Shown here: positions 7,029-13,983 of the stretch, one piece after another
Layout: each line of letters starts with the position of its first letter
Position numbering within the stretch: position 1 is the first letter of the stretch
Assembly (NCBI GenBank): GCA_038316335.1
Contig: JBBQAM010000074.1
Span: forward strand, 1 to 13,983
Direction: 5' to 3'
DNA: 13,983 bases
Source of the DNA: JALHST01 sp038316335
GTDB lineage: Bacteria; Bacteroidota; Bacteroidia; Flavobacteriales; Flavobacteriaceae
The notes under the pieces: generated by a model
What the model saw: only the letters and a program-made list of their open reading frames with translations
Told to the model about the DNA's origin: nothing
Database searches by the model: none
Made by a program: the position numbers and the translations under genes

Positions 7029-9411
7029 CATTGCTTCATATAATCCAATTGTCGATATTCAGGAGAATGTCCTCTTTGCCAATAATGGCAATGTGGTTCT
7101 TTGCTATTCCGGCAATCTTCCGGAGATATATTCCCTGTCGGAAAAAGATTTCGAGGACATACACGGCGCCTGGTTTCAGGCCATTAAATCCTTACCCATT
7201 GGATGTGTAGTCCACAAACAGGATGTCTACCTGAAGCGAAACTTTTCCTCCGATAACCTTCCCAACAAGACTTTTTTGGAAATGGCAACCCACGACCATT
7301 TTAAGGGGCGTGAATATATGGAACATAAGTGTTACCTCTTTTTCATTTTTACCAAAAACAAGGCGCTTAACAATTCAAAATATATAAACCCATTCAAAAA
7401 GGTCTCCAAAACAATCGTTCCTGAAATGGACGATAATATCCAAGGTTTTGTGGGTGCCGTCAGCGATTCCATCTCATTTATAAACAACAGTCGAAAAATG
7501 GAATTCACCCCTTTGTCCCAAAGAGAAATCCAGAGTTTGACAAACGGGTATTTCAATGGTTTCAACGAGGGGTTTGACACCGATATCATACTAGAAAAAA
7601 AGGAATTAAATGTTGGAGAAAACTACTTTGATGTACTATCGATAAACAGTGAACTGTGCTTTGGTGAAAACGTAAAGAGCAGCAAGACAAACGAGCATTT
7701 TACTTCGGATGATTTTGTGTTCCACCAAGGTTTTATAGATAGCCTAGGGTTAACGCTAAATGAGAACCACATTGTCAACCAGATAATCTATTTGGATGAC
7801 AAGCAGAAATGGCGTAAGCTTCTTGACAAGAAAATTGAGGAACTTAACAAAAGTTCCAATTTCGGGTCGCAGAATAAAGTGGTGCTGAAAAAAATCCAAT
7901 ATATCCAGGATCAGATAAACGCTGACGAAAATGCCCGGGTAATCCGTGGTCACCTCAACATTATTTATTGGGATAAGGACCAAAAAAACCTCGAGAAGAT
8001 AAGCTCCAAAATAAAGACCGAATTTAAGGAACTGGACATCATCCCCTATTATCCCAGGGGTGAGGAACGCAAAAATTATATACTAAATAGTTATTGCTGT
8101 TTTTCTTCCAATTTTTCCAATGACGATCTATATGTAACGGACCTAAAACACGCATTGTGCCTTTTGGTCAACAATACAAATTATAAATCGGATTCCACCG
8201 GTGTTATTTTCAATGACAGGGAGCACAACATCCCTGTCCTAAAGGATGTCTGGGATGAAAGGAAAAAACGCATCAAGGCAAGAAACTTTGCAATCTTTGC
8301 CCCCACCGGGGAAGGAAAGTCCTTTTTAGCCAACAATATCCTGCGCCAATATTTTGAAAGTGGGGTTCGTCTTGTGATTATTGATCTGGGAGGCTCCTAT
8401 ACTAAGTTTGCAAAACTCTATCCAGAGCAGTATACCGTTCTCAGATATGAAAGTGGAAAGAACCTCGGTATAAATCCATTTTACATCAGCGATTTTAAGG
8501 ATTTGACCCCTGAACGTTTGGAAGATCTTTCAGTATTTCTTTTTGAGCTTTTCGCTTCCGATCTAAAGGTTACAAAAGCCCAGTCCGTATCTGTCAAGAA
8601 AATATTGCGATACTACTATCAACAAATAAAAAACGATCACTCCCTTAGTAGTTTCTATGACTTTATTGAAGCCAATCAGGCTTCACTTCTAAAGAAACTC
8701 AAGATCCATTCGGACTATTTCAATATCACCAACTTCCTCCACATCATGTCGGAATATGTTGGGGATGGTCTGTATAGTTTTCTATTTGAGGTCAGTGAGG
8801 ACCAAACCTATAAAATTGAGGACAAAAGATTGATAGTTTTTGAGCTGGATGAAGTAAAGGACAATAAGGAGATTCTATCGGTCATGTTGAAGCTCATAAA
8901 ATCCGCCATTCAAAGAACCATTTGGAAGAACCGTGCCGAAAAAGGAATCATACTCTTCGATGAGTTTGCCAAACAGCTCAAATTCGAGAATGTACTTGAG
9001 AGCGTCGAGTTTTATTACCAAGCCATCCGAAAGCAAAATGGGGCCATTGGGATCATCCTTCAATCCATCAACCAACTTCCCAACAATTACACAACAGCAA
9101 GTATGTTGGAGAACACCCAGGTCAATTACAGCCTTCATAACGAAAAGGGATATGATGAGCTGCAAAAACGACTGTACCTTTCCAGTCACGACCTCAACCA
9201 GCTTAAATCGATCAAGAACAATCTGTCAGGGCCCCGCAAGTACACAGAAATGTTTATCAAGATAGGAAAGGAAAGCAACATTTTCCGCTTGGAGGTACCC
9301 AAGGAAGTCTATGCCGCATATCTGACGGACGGATCGGAAAATGAAGCAATAATGAAGCTTTATGAAAAGCATAATAACATGGAAAAAGCAATCACTGAAT
9401 ATACATCTTAA
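7015..9411 (+). CDS. traG: Conjugation ATPase TraG (VirB4-like)
   Basis: The product is 798 residues. The N-terminal half (to about residue 330) holds the VirB4 N-domain with phrases such as PIVDIQENVLFANNGNVVL and LPEIYSLSEKDFEDIHGAW, which match the Bacteroidota TraG family. The motor domain has Walker A PTGEGKS (residues 430-436), a DLGGSYTKFAKL segment, and Walker B IILFDEF (residues 645-651), followed by the QSINQLP motif of VirB4 proteins. It powers assembly and substrate passage of the type IV system at the inner membrane. Length is slightly under the usual 820-840 residues but both ends look complete. It starts inside traF. Confidence 0.95.
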   Translation: MKKINIASYNPIVDIQENVLFANNGNVVLCYSGNLPEIYSLSEKDFEDIHGAWFQAIKSLPIGCVVHKQDVYLKRNFSSDNLPNKTFLEMATHDHFKGREYMEHKCYLFFIFTKNKALNNSKYINPFKKVSKTIVPEMDDNIQGFVGAVSDSISFINNSRKMEFTPLSQREIQSLTNGYFNGFNEGFDTDIILEKKELNVGENYFDVLSINSELCFGENVKSSKTNEHFTSDDFVFHQGFIDSLGLTLNENHIVNQIIYLDDKQKWRKLLDKKIEELNKSSNFGSQNKVVLKKIQYIQDQINADENARVIRGHLNIIYWDKDQKNLEKISSKIKTEFKELDIIPYYPRGEERKNYILNSYCCFSSNFSNDDLYVTDLKHALCLLVNNTNYKSDSTGVIFNDREHNIPVLKDVWDERKKRIKARNFAIFAPTGEGKSFLANNILRQYFESGVRLVIIDLGGSYTKFAKLYPEQYTVLRYESGKNLGINPFYISDFKDLTPERLEDLSVFLFELFASDLKVTKAQSVSVKKILRYYYQQIKNDHSLSSFYDFIEANQASLLKKLKIHSDYFNITNFLHIMSEYVGDGLYSFLFEVSEDQTYKIEDKRLIVFELDEVKDNKEILSVMLKLIKSAIQRTIWKNRAEKGIILFDEFAKQLKFENVLESVEFYYQAIRKQNGAIGIILQSINQLPNNYTTASMLENTQVNYSLHNEKGYDELQKRLYLSSHDLNQLKSIKNNLSGPRKYTEMFIKIGKESNIFRLEVPKEVYAAYLTDGSENEAIMKLYEKHNNMEKAITEYTS

Positions 9412-9421
9412 ATAAACCCTT

Positions 9422-9991
9422 ATGAAAACAAAGCTATTACTACTCGCAACAGCACTATTGTTCAACTTTAATATCAAAGCGCAGGGAATGCCCGTCTATG
9501 ACAACACAAACTTTATAAGTCTGATCAAGCAACTATTGGAATCCGGAAAGCAGACCTCCAATCTTATGAAAACGGTAAAATTTTTAAAATCACAGAAAGA
9601 AAACCTTGACAAGGTAAATGATGTGATCAAGCAGTTAAAGGCCGTACAGAAAATCAACCGGGACAACCAACGATTGATTGACATTGTAAATGAGGACTTA
9701 AGGAATATCCTGAATTCCCCTTATATAAAGCCCAATGAGGTTACACAAATTTCAGAATCCTTTAATGCTATAATTGATACTTCCCTTGACAATCTTGATT
9801 TTATAGACCAGATCCTCTCAAGTGATTATATGAAACTTACGGATGGGGAAAGAGCATCCATTCTAAAGGAAAAAGAACTTCAAACCAAGGAAATGGTCGC
9901 AGAGATTACCAAAAAGACCGAACGGTATAGGGATATTATTTCCTTCAGGAAAATGCAGGACAAAATAAATAATAGGGAAACCGGATACTAA
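9422..9991 (+). CDS. traI: VirB5-like conjugal transfer protein (TraI/DUF4141-like)
   Basis: The product is 189 residues. It has a signal peptide (MKTKLLLLATALLFNFNIKA, then QG) and a mature part that is almost entirely helical, with heptad-like stretches LIKQLLESGKQTSNLMKTV, LKSQKENLDKVNDVIKQL, IVNEDLRNIL and ILKEKELQTKEMVAEITKK. This is the profile of periplasmic VirB5/TrbJ-type proteins. The position directly after traG and one base before traJ is that of TraI in the CTnDOT order, and PVYDNTNFISLIKQLL is close to the DUF4141 opening. No TraH-like gene intervenes. Assignment is by shape and position more than by long identity. Confidence 0.7.
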   Translation: MKTKLLLLATALLFNFNIKAQGMPVYDNTNFISLIKQLLESGKQTSNLMKTVKFLKSQKENLDKVNDVIKQLKAVQKINRDNQRLIDIVNEDLRNILNSPYIKPNEVTQISESFNAIIDTSLDNLDFIDQILSSDYMKLTDGERASILKEKELQTKEMVAEITKKTERYRDIISFRKMQDKINNRETGY

Positions 9992-9992
9992 A

Positions 9993-10835
9993 ATGTCTGC
10001 CGCAATTCCATTGGGAATAGGTCTGGAATATATTGACACAATATACCAGACCATACAGAACAGCGAGTTTTCACAATATACCATTGGTGGAATGAAAACG
10101 CTCGCAGTACTGTTCTTTTTGATCAATATTCTCAAAAAGTACAATGAGGGCGCGGTGGATAAAGATGGTTATACTTGGGGGCTCAGTCCTGGGGAGCTGA
10201 TCAAAAATTTTGTGGTTGTTATCCTCGTCATCTTTTCAACCCAGGTCTTGGGATTCTTTGATAGCATATTGGTCGCCATTGAATCCCAGTATCGAAGTAC
10301 AGCACCAGCCCTCCTTCCTCTTCAAATGCAGGATATGCCACTGGAAGAGGATGTTGGTGCTCTGGATATGTTTCAGAAAGCAATGGCGCTATTGTATGAT
10401 GCTCTGGTAACACCATTATACGGATTTAAGATTTTTGCATTTATAATAGGCCTATTTCTTTGGATATTGGATCTGTTTATCTATCCATTGTTCTTGGTCG
10501 AACGGTTCTTTCTATTGGGAATAATGCGTGCCTTCTTTCCGCTTGTTATCAGCTTGGCGGTTTTTGAAAAATTCCGCACCCTCGCCTATAACTTTTTCAA
10601 GCTCTATGCTGCTGTATATATGTTGGTGCCGGCTTTCTTTTTGGTCAATGTTTTTATAAATGCGATCTATACGGAAATCAACACCAACTTTTGGACAAAT
10701 CTTTTCGGAACCGATGTTGGAAGTCGATTTTTTGCACCGGTTGTTGAGTTAGGTTCCGTTGGATTTATTGTCTTTCTAAAATTCAAACTTTATAAACGAG
10801 CCACTTCTTTCACGCTAAGACTTTTTACCGCATAA
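9993..10835 (+). CDS. traJ: Conjugal transfer protein TraJ (VirB6-like)
   Basis: The product is 280 residues and is a polytopic inner-membrane protein. Hydrophobic helices lie at about 31-48, 71-92, 142-168, 170-191, 200-226 and 246-264, with a periplasmic loop around residues 95-140 rich in acidic residues. This number and spacing fit VirB6/TrbL-type proteins, which form the inner-membrane portal. The phrase LFLVERFFLLGIMRAFFPLVISLAVFEK matches the family. The gene starts one base after the traI stop. It is smaller than the 330-residue CTnDOT TraJ, consistent with a shorter C-terminal tail. Confidence 0.88.
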   Translation: MSAAIPLGIGLEYIDTIYQTIQNSEFSQYTIGGMKTLAVLFFLINILKKYNEGAVDKDGYTWGLSPGELIKNFVVVILVIFSTQVLGFFDSILVAIESQYRSTAPALLPLQMQDMPLEEDVGALDMFQKAMALLYDALVTPLYGFKIFAFIIGLFLWILDLFIYPLFLVERFFLLGIMRAFFPLVISLAVFEKFRTLAYNFFKLYAAVYMLVPAFFLVNVFINAIYTEINTNFWTNLFGTDVGSRFFAPVVELGSVGFIVFLKFKLYKRATSFTLRLFTA

Positions 10836-10850
10836 TGCGGATTACAAATT

Positions 10851-11465
10851 ATGAAAACACCTTATAAAAATATTTATGCCGTCCTTAAAACCAATCGATT
10901 CATTGTAATTGCGGTTTTGGCCTTTTCCTTTCTTTCAAGTGTTATCGCCATATGGTCTGTTTTTAGCATTAATAACAAGGTATTGAACAACACCTTCGCG
11001 GTTAATACCGATGGGTCTGTTATTCCCTTGAAGTGGGTGGCGCAAAAGGAAAATCTAAAAGTAGAGGCCTTGGCGCACCTTGACCTTTTTCACACTTATT
11101 TCTACAATATAGATGCTAGCAATTATGAGAAGAATTTAGAAAAAGCTTTGTGGTTGGGAAACAGTTCTGTCGATAATCTGTACCGACAAAAAAAGGCGGA
11201 TGGGGTATACAATAGATTGCTCCAATATTCACTTGTCCAGAAAGTACTGAGCATTGAATCACAACTGGATCTTCAAAGCAATCCGTACACTTTCCAATCC
11301 ACTACAATATTTGAAATCAACCGTGGGACCGTGGTGGACAGATATGAATTGATTTCCACTGGCAATTTGATTGTTGTGGACAGGAATTTTCCCAAGAACA
11401 CACATGGTCTTTTGATTACCAATTATTTTGAAAAATCCCTTAAAAAGCTGACAAATGAAAATTGA
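10851..11465 (+). CDS. traK: Conjugal transfer protein TraK (VirB8-like)
   Basis: The product is 204 residues: a short cytosolic N-terminus (TPYKNIYAVLKTNRF), one transmembrane helix at about 17-39, and a periplasmic domain of VirB8 type. Identifying phrases are YKNIYAVLKTNRFIVI, VFSINNKVLNNTFAVNTDGSVIPLKWV and FHTYFYNIDASNYEKNLEKALWL, the latter two diagnostic of the Bacteroidota TraK family. VirB8-like proteins nucleate the channel at the inner membrane and contact VirB10. It lies 15 bases after traJ and overlaps traM by 11 bases. No TraL (DUF3989) gene sits between them. Confidence 0.9.
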   Translation: MKTPYKNIYAVLKTNRFIVIAVLAFSFLSSVIAIWSVFSINNKVLNNTFAVNTDGSVIPLKWVAQKENLKVEALAHLDLFHTYFYNIDASNYEKNLEKALWLGNSSVDNLYRQKKADGVYNRLLQYSLVQKVLSIESQLDLQSNPYTFQSTTIFEINRGTVVDRYELISTGNLIVVDRNFPKNTHGLLITNYFEKSLKKLTNEN

Positions 11466-12378
11466 AAAGAATAAAATAGTATTCGGCTCTGTCCTTTTAA
11501 TAGTATTGATTTTTATAATCACATATTCAATCAAGGTTATGTCCAACGACGAAAACGAAGCAGAAAGCCTAACACAGACTGCCGTTCCAGACCTTGATGA
11601 AAACCAGAAAGAATACAAAAGCAAACTGGAAGCAATAGATGCCCTGAAGGAAGTTAGGGAAACGAATGCCCCCAGTATATACGATGAAAAAAATATCGAT
11701 TCCCTTGGTTTCTATGATCCTGATTTTATGGACAAGGAGAAAGTCAGGATTGTGGATAGCATATATAAACATAACAAGATCAACTATTCAAAAGACACCT
11801 ATGTGGTGCCAGAACGGTATCGAAGGAAACCAAAAGTGGACGAGGATTCCCTACCAACCAAGGAAGAAGTAACTATCGAACTCAAGGAACTGGGTTTGGA
11901 ACAACAGCTTTTTTTTGCATCGGATCCAATGGCCAACCCAAAGTTGGGAATTGCAAATTCAGATGCCGAAATTTATGTGGAAGTGGACGGAAACCAAGTC
12001 GTAAAAATCAATTATCGCCTGCGAATGCGCCTTCTAAAGGCAGCAGTAATAAATGGAATTAAAGTGCCCAAAAATACACCTGTTTTTGGTTTCATAAGTT
12101 TCAAACCAAACCGTGCTTTGATTGAAATTGAGAACATTAATCACCGTCCCGTCAAATTAAAGGCATTCGACCTTCAGGACGGAAGCGAGGGGATATATGT
12201 GGAGAACAGTTTCCGGGCGGATGCTACACGGGAGGTCGTAGATGATATAGTTGGGGATATCAATATTAATGGAGTACCGGAAATAAGCGGAGTCCAGAAA
12301 ATATTTCGAAAAAAATATAGAACCGTCAAGGTCACCGTGACCAATAATTACAAACTAATACTAAAACCAACGTTATGA
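11455..12378 (+). CDS. traM: Conjugative transposon protein TraM (VirB10-like)
   Basis: The product is 307 residues. A membrane helix at residues 6-28 (KIVFGSVLLIVLIFIITYSI) is followed by a charged linker rich in acidic and basic residues to about residue 165, the periplasm-spanning region. The C-terminal domain begins near AEIYVEVDGNQVV and contains INYRLRMRLLKAAVINGIKV, FDLQDGSEGIYVENSF and TVTNNYKLIL, a beta barrel-like VirB10/TrbI fold that links inner and outer membranes. The start ATG lies within the end of traK, and the end overlaps traN by four bases (ATGA). Confidence 0.92.
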   Translation: MKIEKNKIVFGSVLLIVLIFIITYSIKVMSNDENEAESLTQTAVPDLDENQKEYKSKLEAIDALKEVRETNAPSIYDEKNIDSLGFYDPDFMDKEKVRIVDSIYKHNKINYSKDTYVVPERYRRKPKVDEDSLPTKEEVTIELKELGLEQQLFFASDPMANPKLGIANSDAEIYVEVDGNQVVKINYRLRMRLLKAAVINGIKVPKNTPVFGFISFKPNRALIEIENINHRPVKLKAFDLQDGSEGIYVENSFRADATREVVDDIVGDININGVPEISGVQKIFRKKYRTVKVTVTNNYKLILKPTL

Positions 12379-13208
12379 AAAATTCAATTGTATTGGCAAG
12401 TTTAGTAATTGCCAGCTTCTTTGCAGAAGCACAAAATAAAACCTCACTGGACACCATTTTTGCAAACGATCAAAAGAACGTTTCATTGTTTTTTCCCAAC
12501 CCAGTTCGCCAGGGAATAGTAGGCTCCGATAATTTCGTATTTACCTATAATCGCGAGAAAGAACAGTACTTCGGTCTTCTGCAGGCAAAACCAGGAAAGC
12601 CAAGCAATCTTTTAATTATCAACTCCAATGGCTCAATTTTTACATACATCATAAGCTATAAGGAGCAACTGGAAAAGCTGAATTATTTTGTTCCCCAAAC
12701 GGAAAGCATTGGCTTTGAGCAACCCAAATTTACGGAGAGCCCAGATTCAACAAATGTGGCCAATTTGTTCACTGACAAGACATTTTACTATGAAAGGTTT
12801 TCCTCTTATCTATTGACAAGAAAACAGCATATAGCAAACATCCAAAAACGTATAAATGGTATTGTTCTGAGTTTGGAAAATATAGTTTTTGATAAGGAGG
12901 AGCTATATTTTGTAATCAAAATTGAGAACAAATCTACGCTGGATTACGACCTGAATTTCTTGGATATTTCCACACAGACCAGAAAACAGGGAAAAAAGAA
13001 ATCATTACAAAAAATTTCACAACTCCCAAATTTCAAATATGATGTGCCGGTAAAAGTTACCAAGAAAGAGATAAAAAGAATGGTTTATGTTCTTCCAAAA
13101 TTTTCACTGAGTAATGACAAAATGGTCGTTTTGGAATTAAATGAAAAAAGTGGGGAGCGGAATTTAAAACTGAAGGTTTCGAATCGATATATCAATAATC
13201 CGAATTAA
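12375..13208 (+). CDS. traN: Conjugative transposon protein TraN (DUF4138, VirB9-like)
   Basis: The product is 277 residues with a signal peptide (MKNSIVLASLVIASFFAEA, then Q). The first mature part NKTSLDTIFANDQKNVSLFF and PNPVRQGIVGSDNFVFTYN matches the DUF4138 entry, a VirB9/TrbG-like domain that binds the outer-membrane part of the channel; IANIQKRINGIVLSLENIVFD is the second conserved block, followed by the C-terminal beta strands. Length is a little under the usual 300. The ATGA overlap with traM indicates coupled translation. It is the last recognisable tra gene; no TraO, TraP or TraQ follows before the convergent hipA. Confidence 0.92.
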   Translation: MKNSIVLASLVIASFFAEAQNKTSLDTIFANDQKNVSLFFPNPVRQGIVGSDNFVFTYNREKEQYFGLLQAKPGKPSNLLIINSNGSIFTYIISYKEQLEKLNYFVPQTESIGFEQPKFTESPDSTNVANLFTDKTFYYERFSSYLLTRKQHIANIQKRINGIVLSLENIVFDKEELYFVIKIENKSTLDYDLNFLDISTQTRKQGKKKSLQKISQLPNFKYDVPVKVTKKEIKRMVYVLPKFSLSNDKMVVLELNEKSGERNLKLKVSNRYINNPN

Positions 13209-13439
13209 TATATAAAAACATTGGTCATTCAATCACTGGATCAGCTACTTTTTCGTCGTGTGCTTAATAAAAAACAAAAATCAAGACGACAAGTGGAAAG
13301 TCAGGGAAAAGGATATTCTTAAAAAGGCAATTTTAAATTGTAAGAAAAATGATTCTTAATAACTTGGTGTGTCTAAAATTTAGACACCACCCCCTACTTC
13401 AACAAAATCCTAAAGAACATATTTGCAAACAAATTTAGA
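13209..13439. other. Intergenic region between convergent traN and hipA with inverted repeats
   Basis: These 231 bases contain no supported gene. A frame of about 47 codons without ATG ends at 13359 and looks only weakly coding. The main structure is the 19-bp inverted repeat at 13369-13387. A second hairpin overlaps the hipA stop (13433-13452). Confidence 0.5.
13369..13387. repeat. Perfect 19-bp inverted repeat (9-1-9)
   Basis: The sequence GTGTCTAAA, one A, then TTTAGACAC is a perfect palindrome around a single central base, flanked on the right by a C-rich CACCACCCCC. No T run follows on either side, so it is not a typical terminator. Possible readings are a protein binding site, a recombination or insertion-sequence end remnant, or an operator for the hipBA unit. 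Function unknown. Confidence 0.7.
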
Positions 13440-13452
13440 TTACCATCTAAAT
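13433..13452 (-). terminator. Possible weak terminator hairpin at the hipA stop
   Basis: Perfect 8-bp arms ATTTAGAT (13433-13440) and ATCTAAAT (13445-13452) enclose a 4-base loop. On the minus strand the hairpin spans the hipA stop codon and is followed by TTTGTTTG. The stem is AT-rich, so termination would be weak. Confidence 0.35.
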
Positions 13453-13982
13453 GCTCCCGTCATCAATTCAATTTCTGAATTTTTAATGCCAATTTTCTTT
13501 GCAATGTTCTTCCAATCTTTTACAACCGATAGGACTTCAGTCAAAATCTTCTGCATTTCACCTTCACTTAAACGAAAATATTCTCCTACGCTTTTGGCCA
13601 AATCAAAATCCAAAGCATTATCATCCATATCGATGTTTAGCGCAAGCCCATCTTTTTCTATGGATGGATTTAAGTCATAGGCCGGTGACAATTCCCAGCC
13701 CTTATCGGTTAAAATAAAGCCGTGATTTCGCAAGTGGTCATCGGTATTTGAAATGGCAATATTAAAAATAATCCGTCGCCACAACTGGTGCAAGTTCTCT
13801 TTCACATTAACACCATAGTTCTCGATGAATTCTACAATCTCCAGATAGCTAGCTGAATGGTCTTTAATGGACTCCTCAGTATTACCTGTCATTGTCATTG
13901 CAGAGGCAAAGTGTATTCGCTGTGCGTTTTTCCTATCAAATCTCTGGGTCAAAAAGGTATGATACTGACCGCTAATTTTTTC
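13440..13982 (-). CDS. hipA: HipA-like serine/threonine kinase, C-terminal part (5' end outside window)
   Basis: The minus-strand frame runs off the right edge; the last visible 180 residues form the HipA C-terminal kinase domain. ISGQYHTFLTQRFDR is the conserved opening of the kinase core. The catalytic loop is ISNTDDHLRNHGFIL (Asp-Asp-His-x-x-Asn) and the metal-binding segment is WELSPAYDLNPS. Both are intact. HipA toxins phosphorylate aminoacyl-tRNA synthetases (GltX in E. coli) and are held in check by HipB, whose gene would lie to the right, upstream of this one, and is not visible. The gene is convergent with traN, which suggests an accessory stability or persistence module inserted after the transfer operon. 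It may be of the short, split HipA type found in many Bacteroidota; this cannot be decided without the N-terminus. Confidence 0.92.
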   Translation of the reverse strand, partial: EKISGQYHTFLTQRFDRKNAQRIHFASAMTMTGNTEESIKDHSASYLEIVEFIENYGVNVKENLHQLWRRIIFNIAISNTDDHLRNHGFILTDKGWELSPAYDLNPSIEKDGLALNIDMDDNALDFDLAKSVGEYFRLSEGEMQKILTEVLSVVKDWKNIAKKIGIKNSEIELMTGAFRW

Positions 13983-13983
13983 A

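Noticed and set aside
8875..9265. Long antisense and alternate-frame ORFs of about 104-110 residues inside traG
   Set aside because: They are shadows of the conserved TraG reading frame, with no independent signals.
11259..11624. 121-residue minus-strand ORF over traK/traM
   Set aside because: It lies opposite two well-supported overlapping genes and its translation has no recognisable features.
13216..13359. Frame of about 47 codons ending at 13359 with a lysine-rich, weakly coding look
   Set aside because: No ATG and no recognisable similarity; may be a gene remnant but cannot be supported.
1..13983. CRISPR array, tRNA or rRNA genes, insertion sequences with transposases
   Set aside because: None was recognised: no regularly spaced repeats, no cloverleaf-like segments noticed, and no transposase motifs in the coding frames.

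Overview
The window reads as part of a conjugative element (ICE or conjugative transposon) in a Bacteroidota host, most probably a flavobacterium. Three things support this. It carries an RteC-type regulator and a TraE-F-G-I-J-K-M-N transfer operon of the CTnDOT type. It carries a protein with a C-terminal type IX secretion (T9SS) sorting domain, a pathway confined to Bacteroidota. The DNA is AT-rich, with weak ribosome binding sites and tightly overlapping genes.

Layout. Bases 1-442 are the end of rteC, cut by the left edge. Bases 443-717 are a non-coding region with a 14-bp palindrome and spaced direct repeats. Bases 718-3432 form a same-strand run: a helix-turn-helix protein, a RepA/DnaD-like replication or regulatory protein, a DnaC/IstB-like ATPase overlapping it, and an endonuclease/exonuclease/phosphatase-fold protein whose usual GDxN and SDH motifs are altered. 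Bases 3433-3855 hold no gene. Bases 3856-5379 encode a secreted delta-60-repeat protein with a T9SS sorting tail, probably cargo, followed by a strong hairpin terminator. On the minus strand are an exported N-acetylmuramoyl-L-alanine amidase (5619-6281) and, downstream of it, a possible 33-residue membrane peptide (5460-5561).

From 6457 to 13208 the transfer operon runs rightward with overlaps or gaps of at most 56 bases: TraE (pilin-like), TraF (VirB3-like), TraG (VirB4 ATPase), a TraI-like VirB5-type protein, TraJ (VirB6-like), TraK (VirB8-like), TraM (VirB10-like) and TraN (VirB9-like). No gene fills the TraH or TraL positions of the CTnDOT order. A short non-coding region with a perfect 19-bp inverted repeat then separates traN from a convergent hipA-like kinase gene cut by the right edge.

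How the parts may work together (inference): RteC and the HTH protein would control excision or expression. The initiator-like protein and ATPase would support replication of the excised circle. The amidase would open peptidoglycan for the transfer channel, since no VirB1-type transglycosylase is present here. TraE-N would build the channel. Relaxase, coupling protein and integrase are not in this window, so the element extends beyond it. No tRNA, rRNA, CRISPR array or intact insertion sequence was seen.
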